DNA of 64,000 nucleotides from positions 248,001-312,000 of the forward strand of contig NZ_JAUOFB010000003.1 of the NCBI RefSeq assembly GCF_030542105.1, in the 5' to 3' direction. Source of the stretch: Hymenobacter sp. BT730 (lineage in GTDB: Bacteria; Bacteroidota; Bacteroidia; Cytophagales; Hymenobacteraceae). Below are positions 33,884 through 42,752 of this stretch, piece after piece (position 1 is the stretch's first letter; each line of letters opens with the position of its first letter). A program made the translations under genes and the position numbers. The notes beneath the pieces are model-generated. The model had not been told where the DNA came from. It searched no databases and worked only from the letters and a program-made list of their open reading frames with translations.

Positions 33884-34302
33884 TTATTCGGGAAGAGAGG
33901 TGGCCTCCTGTAGCCACTGACGGGCTTGCTGAATATCCTGAAAAAGGTGCATTTCAAATCGGTTGCCTACGCGCTATTGCATTTCCTCAGCTGGTGCTTG
34001 CCCAAAAATGCCGGGCGCTACCACGTGAGCAAAGCGGGTGAGGCCGGCTGCCAGTACCTGTGGCATACATTCCTGCTCAATCCAGTCGTTGGCTTGGCTC
34101 CAGGAGCCCCCACTACGGCACAGTTGTCATTCAGAATGTGGGGGCACTTGGTTTTCTTGAGTTCCTCTAATACTCCCAAACAGCCCTGAATAACGGCATG
34201 AGTAGATAATAGCCCCCGCCACTCATTGTATATCTACTGGTTGTGGGTATCGTGGTGTACGGTCAGAAAGACCTTGCCAAACGAGTTGGTAAATTGTTGC
34301 AT
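33884..34302 (-). pseudogene. Decayed SpoIIAA/STAS-like gene
   Basis: The minus strand from an ATG at 34300-34302 reads MQQFTNSFGKVFLTVHHDTHNQ, then a TAG at codon 23 (34234-34236), then IYNEWRGLLSTHAVIQGCLG ... KCPHILNDN. A frameshift near 34097 leads into ANDWIEQECMPQVLAAGLTRFAHVV ... GQAPAEEMQ, a second TAG at 33974-33976, and finally NRFEMHLFQDIQQARQWLQEA up to TAA at 33884. The order of blocks matches the intact small proteins at 17417 and 17909 and members of this family in Hymenobacter. Two stops and one net frameshift make it non-functional; reads could verify it. Confidence 0.8.
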
Positions 34303-34350
34303 TGGGGCCCTAGGGAAGAGGCGGGAAATGTTCCGTGGTCATTTCAATAA

Positions 34351-34385
34351 AAAAACCGCATCAGCAAGGAGCTAATGCGGTTTTT
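34351..34385 (-). terminator. Terminator downstream of tRNA-Met
   Basis: An 11-bp stem (AAAAACCGCAT and its complement) with a 13-nt loop, on the minus strand, 6 bp past the 3' end of the tRNA, followed by seven T. Confidence 0.85.
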
Positions 34386-34390
34386 CTAAG

Positions 34391-34464
34391 TAGCGGGGAC
34401 GAGAGTTGAACTCGTGACCTCAGGGTTATGAATCCTGTGCTCTAACCAACTGAGCTACCCCGCC
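34391..34464 (-). tRNA. tRNA-Met (CAT)
   Basis: A 74-nt cloverleaf on the minus strand: acceptor GGCGGGG with CCCCGCT, D arm GCTC...GAGC, anticodon stem CAGGA/CCCTG with loop TTCATAA (anticodon CAT), variable AGGTC, T arm ACGAG-TTCAACT-CTCGT. The discriminator is A and CCA is not encoded. The D-loop and T-arm resemble elongator tRNA-Met; a tRNA-Ile2 (lysidine) cannot be fully excluded from the anticodon alone. One A-C mismatch is seen at the bottom of the anticodon stem. Confidence 0.9.
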
Positions 34465-34602
34465 GGGTTTTTGGTGGGGCAAAGGTAGGCACAAGATTTG
34501 TCGCGGCGCAACCCTTGGTGCAAAAAAAAACCACTGTATCTTGCCGGAGCCTGATGGACGTCTTTTGTTGCTGAGGCCTATGGTTCCGTTTTTCACAAGC
34601 TT

Positions 34603-35016
34603 ATGCCCCTATCTGCTACTCGCTCCAAGCACCGTTTCACGGTAGAATATCCGGTTAATGCCTCGCCCAAGATCCTCTATCCATACTTAGCCTCCGCCAC
34701 GGGGCTCAGTCAGTGGTTCTGCCAGCGCGTCCGCACCATTGATAATCACCAGTTCATTTTTACCTGGGATAACCAGGACCACTTTGCTGAGATGAACTCG
34801 CACCGGACCAACCGCTCGGTTCGGTTTGTGTTTCTGGATAAAAACCGCCGCCATATGCCGGATGCTAACTATCTGGATTTTACCCTAGACTCTTCGGAGT
34901 TGACCCAGGAAGTATTTCTGCGTATTGTGGACTATTCAGAAGAAACCGATGAGATTGAGCTGCAGGAAATGTGGGATAGTCTGATTCAGAATCTGCGCGA
35001 ACAGGTAGGCGGCTAG
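34603..35016 (+). CDS. START-like (SRPBCC) domain protein
   Basis: A 137-residue soluble protein of the START-like family common in Bacteroidota (START_2). It begins with HRFTVEYPVNASPKILYPYLASATGLSQWF, the typical A-SP-x-x-LYPYL-x-T-x-x-GL-x-x-WF motif, and continues with FIFTWDNQDHFAEM, VRFVFLDK and YLDFTLDSSELTQEVFLRIVDY. The fold forms a hydrophobic cavity; the ligand is unknown. A terminator follows 21 bp later, and the LptF/LptG gene lies 100 bp downstream. It is almost always found near such envelope genes in this phylum, but the functional link is unproven. Confidence 0.88.
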   Translation: MPLSATRSKHRFTVEYPVNASPKILYPYLASATGLSQWFCQRVRTIDNHQFIFTWDNQDHFAEMNSHRTNRSVRFVFLDKNRRHMPDANYLDFTLDSSELTQEVFLRIVDYSEETDEIELQEMWDSLIQNLREQVGG

Positions 35017-35037
35017 CCAACCTCTTTTTTGCCCCGG

Positions 35038-35084
35038 GAGGGAAAGCCACACGAATAGTACCTTCGTGTAGCTTTCCCTCTTTT
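35038..35084 (+). terminator. Rho-independent terminator
   Basis: An 18-nt long stem: GAGGGAAAGC and ACACGAA pair with TTCGTGT and GCTTTCCCTC, with one C-A mismatch and a 7-nt loop, followed by TTTT, after the START-like gene. Confidence 0.85.
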
Positions 35085-35115
35085 GCTTACTCAGGCAGCC
35101 TTGCCTAATTGCTTT

Positions 35116-36552
35116 ATGAAGAAACTGGATAAACTGATTTTACGGGCGTTTGTAGGGCCTTTTGTACTCACCTTCGCCGTGGTAGAATTTATCCTGCTCA
35201 CGCAATACATGCTGAAGTATCTGGATGATATTATCGGCAAGGATTTGGGTGCAGGCGTTCTTCTTCAGTTGCTGTTCTATTTCAGCGTACTGATTGTACC
35301 TATTTCCCTGCCGCTGGCCGTGCTACTCTCGGCCTTGATGACCTATGGCAATCTGGGCGAACATCAGGAGCTCACGGCCATAAAAACCTCCGGCATTTCG
35401 CTAACGCGCATTCTGCGTCCCGTATTTCTGGTGAGTGCTGTACTGTCGGGCCTGGCTTTCTGGTTCAATAACAATATTGTACCCACGGCCAATCTAGAGG
35501 CGTTTAGCCTGCTCTGGGATGTGCGCCAGCAAAAGCTAGCGCTGGATATCAGAGAAGGTATTTTCTACAACGGCATTCCAGGTTACACCATTAAAGTAGA
35601 CAAGAAGGAGGGAGAGAATGGCGACCTGCTGAAAGGCGTCATGATTTACGACCACACCCGCAACAATGGCAGCTCGGCTGTTATTCTGGCCGATTCCGGG
35701 CGCATGTTCACCCGCTACGGTGGTCAGTACCTGAGTCTGGAGCTTTTCCGCGGCACCATGTACCTGGAGCAGCCGGAAGCCCGGGACCGGAACGAAACCG
35801 GCTTTGCCCGCCAGAGCTTCCATAAAAACACCATTACGTTTTCCCTCGCATCTTTTTCCCTTGACCGCACCAAAAAAGAGCTGTTTTCTGAAAACAAGAT
35901 GATGAAGAACATTCCGCAGCTGCACGCCTACACCGATTCGCTGCATGATCAGCTCAATCTGCAGCGTACCCGCCTAAGCCGCGAGCTGAGTGTGTACTAC
36001 ACCTATCTTCGCTTTGATACGGTAGGTCAGAAATCCCGGCAGCGGGTGGCTAACTGGAAGCCCATTGCGACGAAAGTATTGCCTCCGCCTTCCGAGAGCC
36101 TGATGATGAATGCCGCCGACCGGGCCCGCAATGTGCGCTCCTTCGCCGCCAGCTCCGCCGAAAGCCTGACCAACCTACAGCGCGACACCAACAACTACCG
36201 CATTGAGATTTTCCGGAAATACACCCAGTCCATAGCCGTGCTGATTATGTTTCTGATAGGGGCACCACTGGGGGCCATTATCAAGAAAGGCGGGCTAGGG
36301 GTACCCGTGCTTATTTCTATCCTTTTCTTCATTGTGTACTATGTACTGTCCATCATTGGGGAAAAATATGGACGGGAAGATGTACTGCCGGTAGGAGCCG
36401 GCATGTGGATGGCAAATGCTGTGTTGTTGCCCATAGGGCTGTTTTTTCTCTATCAGGCCCGCCATGACTCCGGCTTGCTGGATGTAGAGTTCTGGCGGCG
36501 GCTTCCGGCAAAAATTCGTTGGCCCTTTCGTGGCTATAAGAAAGCACTGTAA
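35116..36552 (+). CDS. LptF/LptG family LPS-export permease
   Basis: A 478-residue inner-membrane protein of the LptF/LptG family (PF03739), part of the Lpt machine that extracts lipopolysaccharide. Transmembrane helices at the N-terminus (KLILRAFVGPFVLTFAVVEFIL, LLFYFSVLIVPISLPLAVLLSALM) precede a large periplasmic beta-jellyroll (~130-360) with GYTIKVDKKEGENGD, then C-terminal helices with SIAVLIMFLIGAPLGAIIKKGG and LISILFFIVYYVLSIIGEKYG. The GAPLGAIIKKGG motif is typical. Start ATG 35116 is chosen over an ATG at 35083. Whether it is LptF or LptG cannot be said; the partner is not in this window. Confidence 0.9.
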   Translation: MKKLDKLILRAFVGPFVLTFAVVEFILLTQYMLKYLDDIIGKDLGAGVLLQLLFYFSVLIVPISLPLAVLLSALMTYGNLGEHQELTAIKTSGISLTRILRPVFLVSAVLSGLAFWFNNNIVPTANLEAFSLLWDVRQQKLALDIREGIFYNGIPGYTIKVDKKEGENGDLLKGVMIYDHTRNNGSSAVILADSGRMFTRYGGQYLSLELFRGTMYLEQPEARDRNETGFARQSFHKNTITFSLASFSLDRTKKELFSENKMMKNIPQLHAYTDSLHDQLNLQRTRLSRELSVYYTYLRFDTVGQKSRQRVANWKPIATKVLPPPSESLMMNAADRARNVRSFAASSAESLTNLQRDTNNYRIEIFRKYTQSIAVLIMFLIGAPLGAIIKKGGLGVPVLISILFFIVYYVLSIIGEKYGREDVLPVGAGMWMANAVLLPIGLFFLYQARHDSGLLDVEFWRRLPAKIRWPFRGYKKAL

Positions 36553-36623
36553 GTAGGAAAGAGCCGCAATAAAGGGGAGCAAGTAGCCTGCCGGCGCCTT
36601 CTCCAATTCTTCGGGCTTTTTCC

Positions 36624-36654
36624 TGTGAATCCCAATCAAAAAAGCTTACCTTTG
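36624..36654 (+). promoter_or_regulatory. Putative rpsO promoter
   Basis: TACCTTTG at 36647-36654 is a full match to the -7 consensus; TGTG at 36624-36627, 19 bp upstream, resembles the TTTG -33 box. It lies 72 bp upstream of rpsO. Confidence 0.6.
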
Positions 36655-36725
36655 CGGCCACCCCGAGGTGCGGGGTGAAATTTTCTTTCTCACTTTTAAT
36701 CCAAGACGGGGAAACCTATCTGCCG

Positions 36726-37001
36726 ATGAAACTTACTACCGAAGCAAAACAGGCCATCTTTGAAAAGAACAGCCTGCAAAAAGTAGCCACCGATACCGGT
36801 TCTGCTGAAGCCCAAATTGCGCTGTTCACGCACCGCATCAACCACCTGACCGAGCACCTGAAGGTGAACAAGAAGGACTTCTCGACCCGCCTGGGTCTGC
36901 TGAAGCTGGTTGGTAAGCGTCGTCGCATGCTGGATTATCTGCAGCACCGCGAAATCAACCGCTACCGCGCTATTATCAAGGAGCTGGGTATCCGCAAGTA
37001 A
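36726..37001 (+). CDS. rpsO: Ribosomal protein uS15
   Basis: A 91-residue S15 protein ([65 protein letters not shown]), a primary 16S rRNA binder. The start is ATG 36726; 17 codons before it fill the 5' leader. rpsO is followed by a strong terminator and then pnp, the classical rpsO-pnp order. S15 often autoregulates through its leader; no clear structure is visible by eye in the ~70-nt leader. Confidence 0.97.
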   Translation: MKLTTEAKQAIFEKNSLQKVATDTGSAEAQIALFTHRINHLTEHLKVNKKDFSTRLGLLKLVGKRRRMLDYLQHREINRYRAIIKELGIRK

Positions 37002-37013
37002 CCCGCCCCGCCG

Positions 37014-37055
37014 GAGCAGGGAGCCTTTCAACGAAGGTTCCCTGCTCTTTTTTTG
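37014..37055 (+). terminator. Terminator between rpsO and pnp
   Basis: A 14-bp stem (GAGCAGGGAGCCTT with AAGGTTCCCTGCTC, one G-U pair), TCAACG loop and a run of T, 12 bp after rpsO. Confidence 0.9.
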
Positions 37056-37190
37056 TGCAGCCCGGTCACTTTTTAAGCGTCTCGGGCTGTTAGCTTTCCA
37101 AAGAAGATTCCCTAGAGCAAATCAGAGCTACTGCTAGCCTTGATTTTACGGCTGCTCGCCCGCTGTCGCTTTTTCAAGCAAACCCACACG

Positions 37191-39359
37191 ATGCCCAACT
37201 ACAACGCGGTTACCAAACACATTACCCTGCCCGATGGTCGGCAGATTTCCATTGAAACTGGCAAGCTGGCCAAATTCGCTGATGGCGCCGTAGTGGTGCG
37301 CCTGGGTGATGCCATGCTGTTGGCTACGGTTGTTTCCCAGCCCAGCCAGCGCGAAGGCGTGGATTTCCTGCCCCTGTCGGTAGATTACCAGGAGAAATTC
37401 GGCGGTGCCGGCAACATTCCCGGCTCATTCCAGCGTCGTGAAGGCCGCCTGTCGGACCAGGAAATCCTGGTTTGCCGCCTTGTAGACCGCATCCTGCGCC
37501 CCATGTTCCCCAAGGACTATCACTACGAGGTGCAGGTGATGATTACGCTGATTTCAGCTGATAAAACCGTTCAGCCAGATGCTCTGGCTGCGCTGGCTGC
37601 TTCAGCTGCTCTGTCGATTTCCGATATTCCCTTCGCTGGTCCGATTTCGGAAGTACGCGTAGCCCGTATCGACGGCAAGCTGCAGATTAACCCCCTCACC
37701 GCTGACATTGCTCGCGCCGACATCGACCTGATTGTGGGTGCTACCGCTGACTCGGTGGCCATGGTGGAAGGTGAAATGGACGAAGTGAGCGAAGAGGAAA
37801 TGGTAGAAGCCATTGCTTACGCCCACGAAGCCATTAAAGAGCAGGTCCGCGTGCAGCAGGAGCTGGCCGCCGCCGTGGAAAAATCCCACGTGAAGCGCGA
37901 GTATCCGAAGTACGATGAAAACGAAGACCTGAAGCAGCGCATTCATGAAGGGGTATACCAGCACGCCTATAGAATCGCGCAGTCGGGCAACACCAGCAAA
38001 GCCGGCCGTAAGGAGGCTTTTGGTGAGGTGAAGAAGTCTTTGAGCGAGAAAATCCTCGAAGATCAGCCAGAACTGGACATGAAGATGTTCGGCCGCTACT
38101 ATTCTTCTGCCGAGAAGAAAGCCATCCGCGACATGATGATTAAGGAGCGCACCCGCCTTGATGGCCGCGCGCTGACTGAAATTCGCCCTATCTGGAGCGA
38201 GGTGAACTACCTGCCCGGTGCGCACGGCTCGGCCCTGTTCACCCGCGGCGAAACCCAGTCGCTGACCACGGTTGCCCTCGGCACCAAGCTCGATGAGCAA
38301 ATCATCGACACGGCCATGACTTCAGGTTACAGCAAGTTCATGCTGCACTACAACTTCCCCGCTTTCTCTACGGGTGAAGTGAAGCCTAACCGCGGCCCCG
38401 GCCGTCGGGAAATTGGCCACGGCAACCTGGCTATGCGCTCTTTGAAGAAGGTTTTACCTTCGGATGATGAGAATCCTTACACCATCCGTATCGTGTCGGA
38501 CATCCTGGAGTCGAACGGCTCCTCGTCGATGGCGACGGTATGCGCTGGCTCTATGGCCTTGATGGACGCGGGCATTAAAGTGCGCGCCGCCGTTTCGGGT
38601 ATTGCCATGGGCCTGGTTCAGGACAAAGAAACCGGCGAATACGCCGTGCTTTCCGACATCCTGGGAGATGAGGACCACCTCGGCGACATGGACTTTAAAG
38701 TAACCGGCACCGAGAAAGGTATCGTGGCTTGCCAGATGGACATCAAAATCCAAGGGCTGAGCGCCGAAATCATGACGGCTGCCTTGCACCAGGCCCGCGA
38801 AGGCCGCCTGCACATCCTGCGTGAGATGGCCAAGACCATAAGCGAGCCAGCAGCTGAGTTGAAGCCTCACACGCCTCGCTCGCACAAGATGCTCATCGAT
38901 AAAGAGTATATCGGTGCGGTTATCGGACCTGGCGGCAAGGTTATTCAGCAAATCCAGAAGGACACCAACGCCACGGTTATCATCGAGGAGAAGGACGAGA
39001 AAGGCCACGTAAGCATCTACGCTTCCAATCAGGAAGATATGCAGGCGGCTATCGACCGGATCCGGGCTATTGCTGCCACGCCAGAAGTAGGCGAAACCTA
39101 TAAAGGCAAAGTTCGCAGCATCCAGCCGTACGGTGCTTTCGTAGAAATCATGCCGGGTAAGGATGGTCTGCTGCACATTTCGGAAGTAGCCCATGAGCGT
39201 CTGGCTACGCTGGAAGGCGTACTGGAAGTAGGGCAGGAAATTGACGTGAAACTGCTCGATATCGACAAGAAAACCGGTAAGTACCGCTTGTCGCGCAAGG
39301 TATTGCTGCCAAAGCCTGAGAAGGCCGCTGCCAGCAATGGGGAGGAGCAGCCCAGCTAG
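37191..39359 (+). CDS. pnp: Polynucleotide phosphorylase
   Basis: A 722-residue phosphorolytic 3'-5' exoribonuclease that forms the RNA degradosome core. It contains two RNase PH-like domains (first with GKLAKFADGAVVVRLGD and EKFGGAGNIPGSFQRREGRLSDQEILVCRLVDR; second with ETQSLTTVALG, GPGRREIGHGNLAMRS and DILESNGSSSMATVCAGSMALMDAG), then a KH domain (IGAVIGPGGKVIQQIQKDTN) and an S1 domain (YKGKVRSIQPYGAFVEIMPGKDGLLHISE). The start is ATG 37191. The short Ala/Glu-rich tail (KPEKAAASNGEEQPS) is low in complexity. Phosphate-binding Ser-rich motif SNGSSSMA is intact, so the enzyme should be active. Confidence 0.96.
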   Translation: MPNYNAVTKHITLPDGRQISIETGKLAKFADGAVVVRLGDAMLLATVVSQPSQREGVDFLPLSVDYQEKFGGAGNIPGSFQRREGRLSDQEILVCRLVDRILRPMFPKDYHYEVQVMITLISADKTVQPDALAALAASAALSISDIPFAGPISEVRVARIDGKLQINPLTADIARADIDLIVGATADSVAMVEGEMDEVSEEEMVEAIAYAHEAIKEQVRVQQELAAAVEKSHVKREYPKYDENEDLKQRIHEGVYQHAYRIAQSGNTSKAGRKEAFGEVKKSLSEKILEDQPELDMKMFGRYYSSAEKKAIRDMMIKERTRLDGRALTEIRPIWSEVNYLPGAHGSALFTRGETQSLTTVALGTKLDEQIIDTAMTSGYSKFMLHYNFPAFSTGEVKPNRGPGRREIGHGNLAMRSLKKVLPSDDENPYTIRIVSDILESNGSSSMATVCAGSMALMDAGIKVRAAVSGIAMGLVQDKETGEYAVLSDILGDEDHLGDMDFKVTGTEKGIVACQMDIKIQGLSAEIMTAALHQAREGRLHILREMAKTISEPAAELKPHTPRSHKMLIDKEYIGAVIGPGGKVIQQIQKDTNATVIIEEKDEKGHVSIYASNQEDMQAAIDRIRAIAATPEVGETYKGKVRSIQPYGAFVEIMPGKDGLLHISEVAHERLATLEGVLEVGQEIDVKLLDIDKKTGKYRLSRKVLLPKPEKAAASNGEEQPS

Positions 39360-39456
39360 CTGAACTTAATCGGGCGTCGGAGGGTTGATTCTCTCCGATA
39401 CCCGTACCCATCCGGATGTTCTACGTAACCAAACACACTTCACTTCCGCGCCCGCA

Positions 39457-40320
39457 ATGAGACAGTTAAAAATCAGCAAGCAGATAACCAACCGCGAAAG
39501 CCAGTCGCTGGATAAATACCTCCAGGAGATTGGTAAAGTGGATCTGCTCACTCCCGATGAGGAGGTGACGCTGGCGCAACGCATTAAAGAAGGCGACCAG
39601 CAAGCGCTGGAAAAGCTGACCAAGGCCAACCTCCGTTTCGTGGTGTCGGTGGCCAAACAATACCAGAACCAGGGCCTTTCGCTGGGCGACTTGATCAACG
39701 AGGGTAACCTCGGTCTGATCAAGGCAGCCAAGCGTTTCGATGAAACCCGGGGCTTTAAGTTTATCTCCTACGCTGTTTGGTGGATTCGTCAGTCGATTCT
39801 GCAGGCTTTGGCCGAGCAGTCGCGCATTGTACGTCTGCCCCTTAACCGGGTAGGCTCGCTGAATAAAATCAGCAAATCCTTCTCGGAGCTGGAGCAGAAA
39901 TTTGAGCGGGAGCCCTCGCCCGAAGAAATTGCCGAAGTTCTGGAACTCACCACCTCCGAAGTAGTGGACACCCTGAAAATCTCGGGTCGCCACGTATCCG
40001 TGGATGCACCGTTCGTGCAGGGCGAAGAAAACCGCCTGCTGGACGTGCTGGAGAACGAGGACGAGGAGAGCCCGGACATGGGTCTGATGAACGACTCGCT
40101 CCGCAAGGAAGTGCAGCGCGCCCTGAGCACGCTCACCAAGCGCGAAGCCGATGTTATCACGCTGTATTTCGGCCTGAACGGGGAGCACTCCCTCACGCTG
40201 GAAGAAATCGGTGAGAAGTTTAACCTCACCCGTGAGCGGGTTCGTCAGATTAAGGAAAAAGCTATTCGCCGCCTGCGCCATACTTCGCGCAGCAAAGCGC
40301 TAAAGCCTTACCTGGGGTAA
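39457..40320 (+). CDS. rpoD: Primary sigma factor (sigma-70/RpoD, Bacteroidota type)
   Basis: A 287-residue sigma factor of the sigma-ABfr class, the primary sigma of Bacteroidota, without region 1.1. Region 1.2/2 is [26 protein letters not shown], region 2 has [56 protein letters not shown], region 3 has RTIRLP-like [18 protein letters not shown], and region 4 has [15 protein letters not shown] and [29 protein letters not shown]. This protein is expected to read the TTTG/TAnnTTTG promoters listed in this window. The start at 39457 ([16 protein letters not shown]) is standard for the class. Confidence 0.95.
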   Translation: MRQLKISKQITNRESQSLDKYLQEIGKVDLLTPDEEVTLAQRIKEGDQQALEKLTKANLRFVVSVAKQYQNQGLSLGDLINEGNLGLIKAAKRFDETRGFKFISYAVWWIRQSILQALAEQSRIVRLPLNRVGSLNKISKSFSELEQKFEREPSPEEIAEVLELTTSEVVDTLKISGRHVSVDAPFVQGEENRLLDVLENEDEESPDMGLMNDSLRKEVQRALSTLTKREADVITLYFGLNGEHSLTLEEIGEKFNLTRERVRQIKEKAIRRLRHTSRSKALKPYLG

Positions 40321-40336
40321 GCGCTTTACTCAATTT

Positions 40337-40368
40337 AAAAAACCCTGACCCACCGGTTGGGGTTTTTT
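40337..40368 (+). terminator. Terminator of rpoD
   Basis: A 14-bp stem (AAAAAACCCTGACC and GGTTGGGGTTTTTT, two G-U pairs) with a CACC loop, 16 bp after the stop codon. Confidence 0.85.
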
Positions 40369-40481
40369 GTTGTAGTACTAGGCTGCTACTTTTTTAAGCT
40401 TCCAGAGAAGATTTAATAGTAGCTGGCAACTTAGTAAAAGGCAATTACCTGCAGCAGGCTGCTGAGCTTGGTGTTACTAGT

Positions 40482-40489
40482 TACCTTTG
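40482..40489 (+). promoter_or_regulatory. Putative -7 element of trxB
   Basis: TACCTTTG is an exact TAnnTTTG match, 55 bp upstream of the trxB start. No TTTG is present 19-21 bp before it. Confidence 0.5.
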
Positions 40490-40544
40490 CACTCCCAACC
40501 CCAACTTGTCGGGCCCTGGCGGGCCCCTTTGCTACTGCCTTCTC

Positions 40545-41492
40545 ATGGAGAATACTACCCCGGAACACGTAAAGTGTCTGATTATTGGCTCCGGCCCCGC
40601 CGGCTATACTGCCGCTATTTATGCAGCCCGCGCTAACATGGCGCCCGTTATGTACCAGGGCCTGCAGCCCGGCGGTCAGTTGACGATTACCAATGACGTA
40701 GAGAATTTCCCCGGCTACCCCGACGGCATTATGGGCCCGGAGATGATGGAAGACCTGAAAAAGCAGGCCGCCCGCTTTGGTACGGACATCCGCTATGGCC
40801 TGGCTACCGCTGTAGATTTCTCGGGGCATCCACATAAGGTGACCATTGACGAAAGCAAGGAAATTACCGCCGATGCCGTCATCATTGCTACCGGAGCTTC
40901 GGCCAAATGGCTGGGCCTGGAGTCTGAGGCCCGGCTGAATGGCTCAGGTGTATCGGCTTGCGCCGTGTGTGACGGTTTCTTTTACCGGGGCCTGGACGTA
41001 GTCATTGTGGGCGCCGGCGACACGGCTGCTGAGGAAGCTACCTATCTGGCTAACCTCTGCAAAAAAGTGTATATGCTGGTGCGGAAAGGGGAGATGCGCG
41101 CCTCGAAAATCATGCAAAAACGCGTAGCGGATAACCCGAAAATTGAGGTACTATATAACACCGCTACCGACGAGATTCTGGGCGAGCATGCCGTGGAAGG
41201 CGTACGCGTGAAAAACGTGCTGACCCATGAAACCCGGGAACTGCAGGTGCAAGGTTTCTTTGTGGCTATTGGCCACGAGCCCAACTCCAAAATATTCCAG
41301 CCTTACCTGCACCACGACGAAATGGGCTACCTGAAAACCATTCCAGGCACGGCCAAAACCAACGTGGACGGTGTGTTTGCCTGCGGTGATGTGCAGGATT
41401 ACACCTACCGTCAGGCCGTAACCGCTGCCGGCTCTGGCTGTATGGCTGCGCTGGATGCTGAGCGGTATCTGGCAGCCTTAGGCGTACACTAG
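40545..41492 (+). CDS. trxB: Thioredoxin reductase
   Basis: A 315-residue NADPH- and FAD-dependent reductase that keeps thioredoxin reduced. FAD-binding GxGxxG is CLIIGSGPAGYTAAIYAARAN, the redox-active disulfide is ACAVCDGFFY (CxxC), NADPH-binding is VVIVGAGDTAAEEATYLA and the FAD-end motif is VFACGDVQDYTYRQAVTAAGSG. Length and motif order match low-Mr TrxB. The NADPH-binding region has GAGDTAAE, as in bona fide TrxB. It has its own -7 element upstream. Ferredoxin/flavodoxin reductase relatives lack the CxxC and are excluded. Confidence 0.95.
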   Translation: MENTTPEHVKCLIIGSGPAGYTAAIYAARANMAPVMYQGLQPGGQLTITNDVENFPGYPDGIMGPEMMEDLKKQAARFGTDIRYGLATAVDFSGHPHKVTIDESKEITADAVIIATGASAKWLGLESEARLNGSGVSACAVCDGFFYRGLDVVIVGAGDTAAEEATYLANLCKKVYMLVRKGEMRASKIMQKRVADNPKIEVLYNTATDEILGEHAVEGVRVKNVLTHETRELQVQGFFVAIGHEPNSKIFQPYLHHDEMGYLKTIPGTAKTNVDGVFACGDVQDYTYRQAVTAAGSGCMAALDAERYLAALGVH

Positions 41493-41612
41493 CCTGCACA
41501 CCAGCGTTATATTCCGGCTTGTATACCAGTTGAGCTTGGTTATGCGTTGGTTGCGTACTTTGCTGAAAGCCTCTGTCTTTTTACGCAGCGGCTTTCCTGA
41601 ATCCTAATTCTA

Positions 41613-42731
41613 TTGCAGTTGTTGAACTTCGTGAAATTCTGGCTGGTGCCGCTACTTTTGATAGTGGCCCTGCTGGCAGCTCCCACCTCCGCACAGGCCC
41701 AGCGCCGCAAGCCCGGCCCAACCCGGGCCAAAGGCAGCTCCAGCGGAAACCGTAAGGACTTTTTTCGGTTTAAGTCGCCCGTAATCCGTTATGTGCGGCC
41801 TGATACCACCGTCCTGATAAAGACGGAGGACTTACCCGACGACGACTCGGAAGCAGCAAAATCCATTTACTTCAACCCGGCTAAAAAACTCTCTATTGTT
41901 AGTGAGGATACTTCTTCGCTAAACGAGGGAGAGCAGCGCATTGTGGAAATATCGGAACAGGTGCTGATTGACAGCTCCTGGATTAAGGTGGCCGGGTATT
42001 ATGCCATTTGGGACACGCGCAACATCAACCCTTATCGGGTAGATGGACGCCGCCTCAAAGACACGCTCAACCTGCACCTGACCGACCCACCCCGGCAACG
42101 CTTCGCCAAAATGCCGCTGCTCACCACGCCGCTCACTTCCGATTTCGGTTTTCGGGGTTCGCGCTGGCACTACGGGGTAGACCTGGATCTGGAAACCGGG
42201 GACTCTGTGAAAGCGGCCTTTGATGGGGTAGTGCGCATTTCCAAGTGGGACGGCTCGGGTTATGGTAACTACCTCCTGGTGCGCCATTACAATGGTGTTG
42301 AAACCCTGTACGGTCACCTGCAAAAGGCGCTGGTGGCACCGGGTACCTTTGTAAAAGCCGGCCAGCTGATTGGTAAGGGTGGCAGTACGGGCCGCAGTAC
42401 TGGCTCGCACCTTCATTTTGAGGTGCGCTACGAAGGCAACCCCATTGACCCGGAGCGCATGTACGACTTCCCGGACTACAAGCTGCGCGGTGACAATTTT
42501 CAGATTACTTCGGCGCTGTTTAATTACTATAGCCGCGCTTTGCGGGCCCGCTCATCCTCGCACCGTTCCGGTACACCCACCGCCGCTCGGCGCGTAGTTA
42601 CGCACCGCATCCGCTCCGGCGATACGCTTTCCGAAATTGCTCAGAAGTATGGGGTATCGGTCAGCCAGATAAAGCGCCTAAACAAAGGTACCGCCACGCT
42701 AAAGCTCGGCCGTACGCTGCGAATTAAGTAA
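41613..42731 (+). CDS. M23 peptidase with C-terminal LysM domain
   Basis: A 372-residue secreted peptidoglycan endopeptidase or envelope-assembly factor (LytM/M23). The N-terminus is a signal peptide (LLLIVALLAAPTSAQA). The M23 domain (~170-290) has LTSDFGFRGSRWHYGVDLD (zinc His186, Asp190), TLYGHLQ and SHLHFEVR (His266/His268), so the metal site is complete. A LysM domain follows (~328-372: THRIRSGDTLSEIAQKYGVS), which binds glycan. The start codon is uncertain: the frame opens with TTG 41613; nearby TTG or GTG codons (41619, 41622, 41631) are possible. No neighbours show a clear operon. Confidence 0.87.
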   Translation: MQLLNFVKFWLVPLLLIVALLAAPTSAQAQRRKPGPTRAKGSSSGNRKDFFRFKSPVIRYVRPDTTVLIKTEDLPDDDSEAAKSIYFNPAKKLSIVSEDTSSLNEGEQRIVEISEQVLIDSSWIKVAGYYAIWDTRNINPYRVDGRRLKDTLNLHLTDPPRQRFAKMPLLTTPLTSDFGFRGSRWHYGVDLDLETGDSVKAAFDGVVRISKWDGSGYGNYLLVRHYNGVETLYGHLQKALVAPGTFVKAGQLIGKGGSTGRSTGSHLHFEVRYEGNPIDPERMYDFPDYKLRGDNFQITSALFNYYSRALRARSSSHRSGTPTAARRVVTHRIRSGDTLSEIAQKYGVSVSQIKRLNKGTATLKLGRTLRIK

Positions 42732-42752
42732 ACGAAGTAAAACTACATTTGT

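Noticed and set aside
33926..34189. Plus-strand frame of 87 codons in the pseudogene region
   Set aside because: No family or signal; the minus strand gives a family match with stops, so the plus frame is a shadow of the pseudogene.
36655..36725. S15 autoregulatory leader in front of rpsO
   Set aside because: The ~70-nt leader has no clear stem-loop by eye; a covariation model would be needed to claim one.
37602..39194. Two long minus-strand frames opposite pnp
   Set aside because: Composition typical of antisense frames over a GC-rich gene; pnp motifs occupy the plus strand throughout.
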